The notes below the pieces were generated by a model that was given only the letters and a program-made list of their open reading frames with translations, was not told where the DNA came from and searched no databases. From Haplomitrium mnioides (taxonomy: Eukaryota > Marchantiophyta > Haplomitriopsida > Calobryales), in contig JBNGIS010019509.1 in the NCBI GenBank assembly GCA_049999725.1, positions 125,792 to 184,515 on the forward strand: DNA of 58,724 bases. The letters are read 5' to 3'. The position numbers were made by a program, and so were the translations under genes. Positions 1 to 12,142 of the stretch are shown one piece after another; position 1 is the stretch's first letter, and the number at the start of each line of letters is the position of its first letter.

Positions 1-1165
1 CTAACTAGAAAAACGGCTAAACGAAGGGGAAATAAGAAACGCTTTGGAAGGGTACGCGCGGAGGGAGTATAGATTGGCTCACTTTGATGTTTCAAGGGTT
101 GATGCTAATGTGAGGTGTGTGAAAACTATCTCGGACAAGAAGACACAATGAGGCAAAGAGTAGAGATTTCCAGTGAGGCTTTACTTTGAGCAAGTGGACT
201 TGTGCACAAGGGCTAGCAGAGGTAAAGGTGGACTAGAGGGGTGCTGAGAATGGTTGGGCGGGGAGCTCTAGAGGCTCAAGTGATCCAGGTGTACTCATCT
301 CTACACGTGGACCAACATTCGGAGGTGAATCGACACTTAAAGAGGAAGGGAAATATTTTGGTCCTGAATTTGGGAGAGGTTGCCAAGGGGGGATCTTGGG
401 GTCATCTCAGCGTTGTTTGTGAAGGAGGATCAATCCCTGGAATGCTTGGAGTGCGTTTTTGGTCTTAACTCTCAAGTGGAACTAAGAGAGGAGTGGCTGC
501 GTTAGTGCCCACGCATTTCACAAAAGATCCAGTCAAGGTTCGGGATGGAGTGAGGTGGCTAGCAGTCAAAAGGATTGTCTTCCATAGGTGGAAGTTAAAG
601 AAGACCTCTTTTGAGCTTGAGGAAGTAAATTCAAGGCTTCTCGCGAAGGAAGTTGAAAAACTATCTAGATAGGGTGCGTGGGTGAGGTGATGAAGGAGTG
701 TGGGATTGCTCTGACTGAGTGGAGAAGTTTGTTGTTGAACATTGGACCTAGTGGCATTGAGGTCGCTCAGAATCATAAGGCTCGTGATGAAGTGTAGAGT
801 GTGTGTGTGTGTGCTACGTTAGATAGATTTGTCTCTTTTCAGATTTCCTGCAATGTACTTTGGATTCGAAGCAACTCAAGATTTCAGCTTGATAGGAACC
901 AAGGAAGGCACCACTTATGGGGACACAGAACTATAGGAGGTTTGTATTTCGTGTGTTAAACCTTGAGTCCATTTTGTAAGTAAGGTGTCTTGGCCTATTC
1001 TTGGATCCGTGAAGTATACTTTGGATTGGAAACAAGATGTACTTCAGATGTGTGTGTAAATACGCATATTGGTTGTTGAAGTGTTTGTGGATAGTCAGAC
1101 AGGTGTGAAAGGTGAAGTTGAGATTCCTTAAGGCCTGAAAGGGATAACTTGGTCGTGGGGCCATC
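1..1165. other. Unassigned non-satellite DNA
   Basis: This stretch has none of the 28-29 bp satellite units seen further right. Reading frames in all six directions are short and match no family I recognise. It may be decayed LTR or leader sequence belonging to the gypsy fragment beside it, but I see no LTR ends, primer site or polypurine tract that would show this. A short GT run at 799-812 is the only simple repeat noticed. The absence of a gene is my reading of the six frames, not a database result. Confidence 0.4.
799..812. repeat. (GT)7 microsatellite
   Basis: Seven uninterrupted GT units lie in the unassigned left-end sequence. Confidence 0.85.
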
Positions 1166-1215
1166 TCACAAAAAAACTAGAAGCCCGATATGTCGCCCCT
1201 TTCTTCCAAAGTGGC

Positions 1216-1252
1216 ACCTTTGGGGGTTAAGGCCTGAAGGACAGGGCTGACA
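1216..1252 (+). repeat. Left copy of a 37 bp inverted repeat
   Basis: This segment begins acctttgggggttaaggc and recurs on the opposite strand at 2743-2779 with about 3 mismatches in 37 positions. The two copies point towards each other and enclose the gypsy pol fragment. They may be terminal inverted repeats, or one copy may have been inverted by rearrangement. Confidence 0.75.
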
Positions 1253-1383
1253 TACATTTTTGGCGCTAGAAGGAGGGCCAAAGGGTTGCAAGAACTTGAG
1301 ACCAACCCGAGACCAAGTTATCATCTTTTGTACAAAGGACCCCAAGGTTGGATTCAGGAAGAGGTGAAAAGCTCGGAGAACCA

Positions 1384-1660
1384 AACATCACAATAGCAGC
1401 AAACCGACGAGGTGTAGTTGGAAGTGAAGTGACAAGATCAAAATTTACATGTTCCCAACAAGCACTAGGAATTGGTAATGGTTGAAGAAGCCTCGCTAGT
1501 TTTTGATTTGAAGCTTTGTTTCGTTGAGAACTTTCAAAGGAACAAACAAAACCATGAACATCTCGAGCCAAGTTAGGCTACCACCTAGTGCATTGAAGCA
1601 ACTCTCTAGTTTTATCTACTCCAAGATGCCTAGAGATAGAAAGGTTATGCGCTTCTTATA
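1384..1660 (-). pseudogene. Ty3/gypsy integrase N-terminal fragment, broken
   Basis: Read on the minus strand, this encodes the zinc-binding start of a gypsy integrase followed by the linker into the catalytic core. Visible motifs are RHLGVDKTRELLQ, then ASNQKLARLLQPLPIP and WEHVNFDLVTSLPTT, a run typical of plant gypsy integrases just before the first catalytic Asp region. The two cysteines expected before QRNKAS are replaced (CSFESSQ), and a TAG stop follows RW where a second Trp codon is usual. Recognisable core sequence is lost at about 1384, so the catalytic triad is absent. It continues the RT-RNase H remnant at 1870-2742 in the normal pol order. The protein would be non-functional. Confidence 0.8.
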
Positions 1661-1869
1661 AACAAGCCATTCAAAGCGTATATATATTTCATGGAACATA
1701 TATTTCATGGCTTCGATAGAGAACACCATCTTGAATGGAAAAAAATGATACTCACTATCTTTGAGCGAGTAAAGAAAGCATCTTCTTGTAGTTTTTGACA
1801 ATAACTCCCACTAGTTGCATTATCTAAATGTAAGATACTAATATTTCTCACCTCCATTGTGTTCACTCA

Positions 1870-2742
1870 ATGATCCAACCTTCGTGATAGTGCATTCTGA
1901 ATGGTGTAGGACTTTCCAAGCTTATACTCTGGCTTTATATCAAAGAGTTGCAATTGATCTTCCCATCGGTGATAGCGACTTGTCATATTTCCCAAATGGA
2001 TTGATTATAACAATAGCTTGTGATCTGTACCCATAAGCATAGGTCTTCCCAAAAGATAGTGCCTCCATACTTTGGTAGCATAAACCATTGCCAATTGCTC
2101 TCGATCCCTTGCAGAATAGTTTCTTTCTGCCGCATTCAATCGACGTGACATGAAGGCAATTGGATGAAGACCATCGTCAAACTCTTGCTCTAAAAATGCT
2201 CCAATAGCAAAACTAGAAGCATAAAAACAACAATACAATGTGCTTTTGGATCATATGGTTGTAGAATAGGACGAGAAGAGACTGCATCTTTGAGTTGTTG
2301 AAATGTTGCTTGCTCTTTGGTGGTCTACTGAAACTTGACCTCTTTGCCTAACAGATTTGTAAGTGGTGCAGCAATATGCGCACAATAATGGATGAATTGT
2401 TGGTAGAAACTTACCAATTCATTGAGGGCTCTAATGCCCTTTGGTTCCGTTGGGATTGGCCACTTTGTGATAGCCTTAAGTTTCTCCTCTTCCATCTTGA
2501 TACCACTTGAAGCACCTTATGCCCTAGGTAAGTAACTTCTTGCTTCCAAAACTCACACTTTGATATTTTGCAATAAAACTTCCAATTGCGTAACCTTTGC
2601 AACACTTATTTCAGATGATCATGATGCTAGCCTTTAGTTTTGCTACAACTAAGAATGTCATCCAAGAATACCAAAACTGACTTATCCAATAGCCCATCAA
2701 AATTTCGATGCATTTGATCCATCAATATGGCTGGAACATTAT
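1870..2742 (-). pseudogene. Ty3/gypsy reverse transcriptase and RNase H fragment, broken
   Basis: Minus-strand remnant of gypsy pol. At the high-coordinate end is the last part of the reverse transcriptase, with the catalytic motif FLDD at 2657-2668 and the downstream KCEFWKQEVTYLGH segment near 2520-2560. RNase H follows, with HPIAFMSRRLNAAERNYSA and GTDHKLL (2005-2240), then RYHRWEDQLQLFD and NALSRR near 1881-1990. The N-terminal RT, protease and gag are missing: recognisable sequence stops at the inverted repeat at 2743-2779, beyond which the satellite begins. Several frameshifts separate the pieces. The order RT, RNase H, integrase is that of Ty3/gypsy rather than copia. No LTRs were recognised for this copy. 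Confidence 0.85.
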
Positions 2743-2779
2743 TGTCAACCCTCTCCTTCAAGCCTTAACCCCCAAAGGT
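2743..2779 (-). repeat. Right copy of a 37 bp inverted repeat
   Basis: Reverse-complement partner of 1216-1252. Its inner end runs directly into the RT sequence around 2742, and its outer side is about 15 bp from the first satellite unit. Confidence 0.75.
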
Positions 2780-2794
2780 TAACCCCACTAATGT

Positions 2795-5700
2795 TGTTGA
2801 TAGACCACTAGATTCAAGAAGGTTGTTCATATATCATTAGATGCAAGAAGGATATTATAAAACCAATATACTTTAAAAATAATGTTTATAGACACAAAAA
2901 GATTGCTCAAAGACCATTGGATGCAAAAAGGTTTTTAAATGCCATTGGATACAAGAAAGTTATTCAAAGACCACTGCATGCAAAAATCATTTTTAAATAC
3001 CATTGGAAACAAGATATTTGTTACTATAGCATTGGTCGTAAGAAAGTTGTTGATATACCAATGGCTGCAAGTAGTTGTTTAGAGACTTTTGAATGCAAGA
3101 AGGTTTTCAAAAACCATTGGATACTAGCAAGTTGTTCAAACACAATAGCATGCAAAAAATACTTTATAGACCAGTGCATACAAAATAGTTGTTGATAGAC
3201 TATTGGATGCAAGAAGGTTAATCAAATACCATTGGTTGATTTAAGACTATTTAATGCAAGAAGGATGTTTATAACCATTCGCTCCAAGTGGTTGTCTAAA
3301 GAATATGTAATGCAAGAAGGTTTTTAAATGATGTTGGATACAAACATGTTTTTAAAACACCACTACAAGAAATTAGGTTTAAAATAGACAATTGCAAACC
3401 AAGCAGTTGTTGATAGACCACTTGATGCAAGAAGATTGTTCATATACCATTGAATGCAAGAAGGATGATGAAAAACCAATAGATGTAAGAAGGTTGTTCA
3501 AAGACACAAGATGATTACTCAAAGACCGTTGGATGCAAAATAGTTTTTGAATACCATTCGATACAAGCAAGTTGTTCAAACACCATTGCATACAAAACAA
3601 ATTTTAATACACCATTGCATACAAGATAGTTGTTGATAGACCACTCCATGCAAGAAGGTTTCTCATATAACATTGGCTGCAAGTGGTCAAAGACTATATA
3701 ATGCAAGAAGGTTTTCAAATGCCATTGGGTACAAGCAACTTCTTCAAACACCACTGCATGCAAAAAGGTTATTTACAAACCATTGCATACAAGAGGGTTG
3801 ATGATAGACCATTGGATGCAAATCTGTTGTTCATGCACCATTTGGATGCAAGTGGTTGTTTAAAGACAATACAATGCAAGAAGTTTCTCAAACTCTAGTG
3901 GGTACAAACAAGTTGTTCAAACACCATTGCATGAAAAAAAGTTTTTTATAGACCATTGCATACACTACAGTTGTTTATAGACCATTCGATTCAAAAGGTT
4001 GTTGAAAAACCTTTATTTGTAAGACACTTGTTCATATACACAAGAAAATTACCTAAAGACTATTGGATGCCAAACGGTTTTCAAAAGCAATTGGATACAA
4101 GGAAGTTGTTTGCATGCAAAAAGGTTTTTTATAAACCATTACATATAAGATGGTTGTTGATAGACCATTAGATGCAAGAAGGTTGTTCATATACCATTGA
4201 TTGCAAGTGGTTGGTAAAAGACTGCTTAATGCAAGAAGGACTTCAAATGGAATTGGATATGAGCAAGTTGTTCAAACACCATTGCATGCAAAAAGGTTTT
4301 TTATAGAGCATTGCATACAAGATGGTTGTTGATAGACAATTGGATGCAAAAAAGTTGTTCATATACCATTCGTTGCAAGCGGTTGTGCAAAGACTATTCA
4401 ATGCAAGAAGGTTCTCAAATGCCATTCAATAAAAGTAACTTGTTCATGCACCATTTCTTGCAAAGAGGTTTTCTGAAGACCATTGCATACAAGATAGTTG
4501 TTGAAATACCAATTGATGCAAGAAGGATGTTCATATATCATTGGCTGCAAGTGGTTGTTTAAAGACTATTTGATGCAGGAAAGTTTTCAAATGCCATTGG
4601 ATACAAGCAACTTGTTTAAACACTATTGCATGCAAAAAGGTTTTTCATAGATTACTGCATACAAGATAAATTCTTTAATACCATTAGATGCAAGAAAACC
4701 ATTCATATACCATTTTCTACAAGTGGTTGTTTGAAGACTTCATAATCCAAGAAGGTTTTCAAATGCCAATGGATACAAGAAAGTTGTTCAAACACCATTG
4801 CACTCAAAACGTTTTTTTTGAGACCAATGTAGACAAGACAATTGTTGATAGACTATTGGATGCAAGAAGGTTGCTTAAAGGTTTTCAAATGCCAAAGGGT
4901 ATGAGAAACTTGTCAAAACACCATTTTATGCAAGAAGATTTTTTAGAGAAAATTGCATACAAGTTAGTTGTTGATAGACCATTGGATGCAACAAAACTTT
5001 GTTCATAGCAAGTTGTTCAAACACCATGGCATGGAGAACGTATTTAAATGGACCATTATATACAAGGTAGTGCTTGATATGTCAGTGGATGCAAGAAGGT
5101 TGTTCATGTATCATTGGAGGCAAGAAGGTTGTTCATTTGCCAATGGATGCAACAAGAATGTTGAAAAACCATTCACTGAAAGAAGGTTGTTAATAGACAA
5201 AAGAAGGTTTTTCAAAGACCATTGGATGCAAAAAGGTTTTTCAATGCCATTGGATACAAGCAAGTTGTTCAAATACCATTGTATGTGAAAAAAATTTCTA
5301 TATGCCATTCCATACAAGATAGTTGTTGCTAGACCATTGGAGGCCAGAAGGTTAGTCAAAGACACAAGAGAACTTCTCAAAGACTATTGAATGCAAAATG
5401 GTTTTCAAACGCTATTGGACACAAGCAAGTTTTTCAAACACCTTTGCCTACAAATATACCATTTGCTACAAGTAGTTGTTGAAAGGCTTTTTATTGCAAG
5501 AAGGTTTCAAATGCTGATGGATGCAAGCAAGTTGTTCATGCACCATTGCATGCACAAATGTCATTTTATAAACCATTGAATACAAGATAATTGTTGATAG
5601 ACCATTGGATGCAAGAAGGTTTTTTATATACCATTGTTTGATAAAAGACTATTCAATGCAAGAAGGTTTTCAAATGCCATTGGCAACAATCAACTTGTTC

Positions 5701-8700
5701 AAACACAATTGCATGGATAAAGGTTTTTTAAAGACCATTGCATGCAAAGTGGTTGTTGATAGACCATTGGATGCAAGAAGAATGTTAATATACCATTGGC
5801 TGCAACTAGTTGCTTACATACTATTCAATGCAAGAACATTTTCAAATGCCATTGAATATAAGTAAGTTGCTCAAACACCATTGCATGCAAAAAGAGGTTT
5901 TAAAGACCATTTCATACAAGATAGACAATAGGATGCAACAAGGTTGTTCATATACCAATAGCTCCAACTAGTTATTCAAAGACTACTTACTACAAGAAGG
6001 TTTTGAAATGCCAATGCATCCAAGCAAGCTGTTCAATTACCATTGCATGCAAAAAGGTTGTTATAGAGAAATGAATGTCATAAAGTTGTTGATGGATCAC
6101 AAGATGCCATATGATGCAAGAAGGATGTTTAAAAACCATTCAGTGTAAGAATGTTGTTAGTAGACACAAGAAGATTGCTCAGCGACCATTAGATGCAAAA
6201 AGGTTTTCAAATGTCATTGGATATAAGCAAGTTATTCCAACACCATTGCATGCAAAAAGGTTTCTTATACACCATTGTATACCAGATTGTTGTTGATAGC
6301 TCATTGTATGCAAGAAGGATGTTCCAAAAACATTAAATATAAGATGGTTGTTTAAATGCACATGGCGATTACTCAAAGATCATTGGATGCAAAAGGGTTT
6401 TCAAATGCCATTGGTGACAAGAAAGTTGTTCAAACACCATTGCACAAAAAAAGGTTTTTTTACAGACCATTGTATACATAGTAAATGCTCATAGACCATT
6501 GGATGCAAGAAGATTGTTCATTTACCATCGGATGCAAAAAGGATGTTCAAAAATCATTAAATGCAAGAAGGTTGTTCATACACATAAGAAGATTTCTCAA
6601 AGACCATTGGATGCAAAATCGTTTTTTAAATGCCAACAGAAACAAGCAAGTTGGTCAAACACCATTGCATGCAAAAAGGTTTTTTATAAACCATTGCATA
6701 CAAGATAGTTGTTGATAGACCATTGGATGTAACAATGTTTTTCATATACAATTGGATGCAAGAATGATGTTCAAAACCCATTAAATTCAAGAAGGTTGCT
6801 CAAAGATAATTAGATGCAAAATGGTTTTGAAATTCCATTAGATACAAGCAAGTTTCTCAATCACCATTGCATAGAAAACACATTTTTATAGACCACTCCA
6901 TACAAGATAGTTGTTGATAAACCATTTGATGGAGAAGGTTTTTCATATATCATTGAATGCAAGAAGGATGTTGAAAAACCATTAAATGAAAGAAGGTTGT
7001 TCATAGACACAAGAAGATTGCCTAAAGACCATTGGATGCAAAACAATTTTCAAATGCCACTCAACACAAGCAAGTTTTTCAAATAGCATTGCATGCAAAA
7101 AGGATTTTTATAGATCATTGCATACAAGATAGTTGGTTATAGACAATTGGATGCAAGAAGGTTGTCCATATACCAATGGATGCAACTAGTTGTTCAAAGG
7201 CTATTTAATGCAAGAATGTTTTCAAATTCCAATGTATACAAGCAAGTTGCTCAATTACCATTGCATGCAAAAAGGTTGTTGTAGAGGATTGAATGCCACA
7301 AAGTTGTTGATAGACCATTAGATGCCATTGGATGCAAGAAGGATGTTGACAAGCCATTTAGTGTAAGAATCTTGTTAATAGACACAAGAAGATTGCTCAA
7401 AGAACATTGGATGCAAAATGGTTTTTCAATGTCATTGGATACAAGCAAGTTGTTCCAACACCATTTCATGCAAAAAGGTTTTTTTATAGACCACTGTATA
7501 CTAGATTTTTTTGATAGCCCATTGGATGAAAAATGGTTCTGAAATGCCACTAGATACAATCATGTTGTTTAAACACCATTGCATGGAATAGGCATTTTTG
7601 TAGACGATTGCATACAAGATAGTTCTTGAAAGACCATTGGATGGAGAAGCTTCTTCATATACCATTGGATGGAAGAAGGATGTTTAACAACCATTAAATG
7701 TGGGAAGGTTGTTCATAGACACAAGAAAATTGCTCAAGGACCATTGGATGCAAAACGGTTCTCAAATTCAATTGGATACAAGCAAGTTTCTTAAACAATG
7801 TTGCATGCAAAAAGGTTTTTAACTAACCATTGTTTACAAGATGGTTGTTGAAAGACCATTGGATGCAAGAAGATTGTTCATGTACCATTGGATGCAAGAA
7901 AAAAAGTTGAAAACCCATGAAATGTAAGAAGGTTGTCCATAAACACAAGATGATTGCTAAAAAAACCATTACATGCAAAATGGTTTTCAAATGTCATTGG
8001 ATAAAAGCAAGTTGTTCAAACACCATTGCTTGCAAAAAGGATTTTTTAGACCGCTACATATAAGAGAGTTGTTCATAGACCATTGAATGCAAGATGGTTT
8101 CTCATATACCATTGAATGCAAGAAGTTTTTTCATATACCATTGGATACAAGAAGGATGTTAAAAAAACCAATAAATGTTAGATAGTTGTTCATAGACACA
8201 AGAAGGTTTCTCAAATACCATTGGATGCAAAAGGGGTTTTCAAATGCCATTGGATAAAAGCAAGTTGTTCAAATACCATTGCATGAAAATTTATTTTTTA
8301 TAGACCTTTGCATACAAGATAGTTGTTGATAGACCATTGGATGCAAGAAGATTGTTCATGTACTATTGGATGCAAGAAGAATGCCTAAAACCCAATAAAT
8401 GTAGGAAGGTTGTTCATATATACAAGATGGATGTTAAAAGTTCATTGGATGCAAAATGGTTTTTGAATGTGGCTTGAAACAAGCATTTTATTCAAACCCC
8501 ATTCCATGCAAAAATGTTTTTTAGAGACCATTGCATACAAGATAGTTGTTGATAGACCATTGGATGCAAGAAGGTTGTTCATATATTATTGGATGCAAGA
8601 AGGATGCTCAGAAAACCATTAAATGTAAAAATGAATGTTCATAGACACAAGGAGATTGCTAAAAAGACAGTTAGATGCAAAACAATTTCAAATGCCATTC

Positions 8701-11612
8701 GACTAAAGCAAGTTGTTCAAACACCATTGCATGAAAAAAAACCTTTATAAAGAGCATTGCATACAAGATAGTTGTTAAAAGATCAGCGGATGCATGAAGG
8801 TTGTTCATGTACTATTGAATGCAAGAAGATTGCTCATGTACCACTAGATGCAAGAAGGATGTTTAAAAACCATTCAATGTAAGAAGGTTGTTAAATGACA
8901 CAAGAAAATTGCTCAAAGACCATTGGATGCAAAAATATTTCCAAATACCATTAGATGCAAGCAAGTTGTTCAAACACCATTTCTTGCAAAAAGGTTTTTA
9001 ATAGACCAATGCATACAAGATAGTTGTGGATAGACCATTAGATGCAAGAAGGTTTTTTAATAGACCATTGCATACAAGATAGTTGTTGATACACCACTGG
9101 ATGTAAGAAGGTTGTTCATATAACATTGGATGCAAGAAGGTTATTTGAAGACTATTTAATGCAAGAAGGTTTTCAAATGCCATTGGATGCAAACAACTTG
9201 TTTAAACACCATTGAATGAAAAAAAAGGTTTTTCTTAGACCATTGCATGCAAGATAGTTGTTGTAGACCATTGGATGCAAGAAGGATGTTCATATACCAT
9301 TGGCTACAAGTGGATGCTTAAATACTATTCAATGCACGAAGGTTTTCAAATGCAATTGGATACTAGAAGGTTGTTCAAACACCATTTCGTGCAAAAAGGA
9401 TTTTTATTGACCATTGCATACAAGATTGTTGTTGATAAACCATTGGATGGAAAATTAATTTGAACAAGCTTGTTGAGGAACCATTTAGTGTAAGAAGGTT
9501 GTCAATAGACACAAGAAGATTGCTCCAAGATAATTAGATGCAAAACATTTTTCAAATGCTTTTGGATACAAGCAAGTTGTTCAAACACTATTGCATACAA
9601 AAGGGTTGTTTATAGACCATTGCATAAAAGAAAGTTCTTGATAGACAATTGGATGCAAGAAGGTTGTTCATATACCATTGATTGCAAAAAGGATGTAAAA
9701 AACTATTAAATATAAGAAGGTTGTTCATAGACACAAGAAGATTCCTCAAAGACCTATGAATGCAAAACAATTTTTAACGTTATTAGACACAAGCAAGTTA
9801 ATCAAACATAATTGCATGCAAAAAGGTTTTTTTAATAGACTTTTGCATATACGATAGTTGTTGATGGACCAATGGATGCAAAATGGTTGTTCATATACTA
9901 TTAATTTGAACAAGGATAATGAAGAACCATTCGATGTAAGAAGGTTGTTAATAGACACAAGAAGATTGCTCAAAAACCATTGGATGCAAAACATTTTAAA
10001 AATGTTTTAGGATACAAGCAAGTTGCTTAAACACTTTTGCATGAAAAAAGGTTTTTTATAGACCATTGTATGAAAGAGAAATGTTGGTAGACCATTGAAT
10101 TCAAGAAGGTTGTTCATATACCATTGATTGCAAGAAGGATGCAATAAAACTATTAAATATAAGAAGGTTGTTCATAGACACAAGAAGATTTCTTAAAGAA
10201 CTATGGATACAAAACGGTTTTTTATAAGATAATTGTTGATAGACCATTGGATGCAAGAAGGTTGTTCATATACCATTGGNNNNNNNNNNNNNNNNNNNNN
10301 NNNNNNNNNNNNNNNNNNNNNNNNNNNNNNNNNNNNNNNNNNNNNNNNNNNNNNNNNNNNNNNNNNNNNNNNNNNNNNNTGTTGCTTAAAGACTTTTTAA
10401 TGCAAGAATTTTTTTCAAATGCCATTGGATTCAAGCAAGTAGATCAAATACCACTCCATCCAAAAAGGTGTTTTGTAGACCATTGCATACGTGATAGTTT
10501 TCTAAAGACCATTGAATGCAAGAAGGTTGTTTATATACTATTGGCTGCAAGTGCTTGTTTAAAGACTATAAAATGCAAGAAGGTTTTCAAAATTCCTTTT
10601 GATATAAGTAAGTTGTTGAAAAATCATTGCATGCAAAAAGGATTTTTGCAGTTTATAGCTTACAAAATAGTTGTTGAAAGACCATTAGATGAAAGAAGGT
10701 TGTTCATACACCATTGGATGCAAAAACGATCTTCAAAAGCCACTTAATGTGACAAGGATTTTCATAGACACAAGAGAGTTGTTGTACAAGTGCTTGTTTT
10801 TAGACTATTTAATGCAAGAAGGCTAGTGAATTCCATTGGATACAAGAAAGTTGTTCAAACACTATTATATACGAAAAAATTGTTTTTTTAGACCATTGCT
10901 TACGAGATAGTTGTTGAAAGAGGAATGGATGCTAAAAGGTTTTTCATACACCATTGGATGCAAGAAGGATGTTCAAAATCCACTTAATGTAAAAAGGTTG
11001 TTTATAGACACAAGACAATTGCTCAAAGACCATTGGATGCAAAATGATTTTTAATTGTCATTTGATTCAAGCAAGTTGTTCAAACACAATTGAATGCAAA
11101 TTTTTTTTTATAGACCATTGCATACAAGATAGTTGTTGATAGACCATTGGATGCTAGAATGTTGTTTATGTACCATTGGGGGCAAGAAGGTTGTTTGAAC
11201 ACTATAAAATGCAAGAAGGTTTTCAAATGCCATTGGATACAAGGAAGTTTTTCAAACACAATTACATGCAAAAAGGTTTTTTTTAGACCACTACATACAA
11301 GATAGTTGTTGATAGACCATTGAATGCAAGAAGGTTGTTCACATATCATTGGCTTCAAGTGGTTGTTGAAAGACTATTTAATATAAGAGGGTTTAAAGTC
11401 CCATTCAATTCAAGAAAGTTGTTCAAACACCTTTGCCCACGAAAAGCTTCTTTATAGACCATTCCATACAAAAAAGTTGTTGATAGACCATTCGATTCAA
11501 AAATGATGTTTATAGACTATTGGATGCAAGTGGTTTGCTTGAAGACCATTTAGTGCAAGAAGGTTTTCAAATGCCATTGGATGCAGAAAAGTTGTTCAAA
11601 CAACATTACATT
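2795..11612 (+). repeat. Satellite block 1 (28-29 bp monomers, 172/223/252 bp HOR)
   Basis: This block is made of tandem 28-29 bp monomers with the core ccattggatgcaagaagg. Six kinds can be told apart by the bases around CCATT: gatagaccattggatgc, catataccattggctgc, aaagactatttaatgc, caaatgccattggatac, caaacaccattgcatgc and tatagaccattgcatac. Their consensus lengths (29+28+29+28+29+29) sum to 172 bp. The fifth monomer starts at 4268, 4440, 4612 and 4784, exactly 172 bp apart. Elsewhere the spacing is longer, for example 8012, 8265, 8488, 8713, 8966 and 9198, from a module with an extra pair of units. A 100 bp N gap lies inside. Short open frames on both strands follow from base composition and are not genes. 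Confidence 0.95.
10280..10379. other. Assembly gap (100 N)
   Basis: A run of exactly 100 N inside the satellite. The round number suggests a placeholder of unknown true length. Confidence 0.98.
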
Positions 11613-12142
11613 GCTAAACCTGAAAGACAACCCTCCTTTTATACCCCTTGAGCCTCATCCCTATCCTGCTTTCTTGCTTATTTCACCTCAACCCTTGATG
11701 TAGATCTCATCCGCCAATTTTAATGGCATTTCTTGTGAGGCTCCATGGCTTAGGTTATCCTTCTAATTCAACCTCGAATACTATCTTTTTGTATTTTCTC
11801 TCAAATACACGACTCAATACCAACACAATTTTACCCATACAAAGACACACATACGTACTTTCAAGAGAAGCACTTTCTTTCTATGGTTTATAACTTCTCC
11901 TCCTTGGCTATCTGAGCTGCTATTGCTGCCTAGACTTTTCTAATACATGTACTTTAAAGAAAACAATACAAAAGTACGTTTAAAATACTGCCATGGATAA
12001 TTTCCAATCTTGATTCTTCTTTCAATGATGTCCACTTATGCTCCTTGTCGACATTTATACTTCTCTTATCTCCATATATGCATTTTCTTCCTTATTTGTA
12101 ATGTCTTCATGTGCATCCTCAGTTCACCTCTTCGGGCCTAAC
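11613..12142. mobile_element. 0.53 kb non-satellite insert with imperfect inverted ends
   Basis: The satellite stops after 11612 and resumes at about 12143. The left end reads gctaaacctgaaagac. The reverse complement of the right end reads gttaggcccgaagagg, about 11 of 16 matching, so the ends look like weak terminal inverted repeats. I could not identify a convincing target duplication. No protein family is recognisable in any frame. It could be a small non-autonomous DNA transposon (MITE-like) or a fragment of something else; its identity is uncertain. Confidence 0.45.

Noticed and set aside
241-776. Open frames of 75 and 103 residues near the left end
   Set aside because: They are short, lie in opposite frames and have no recognisable motifs.
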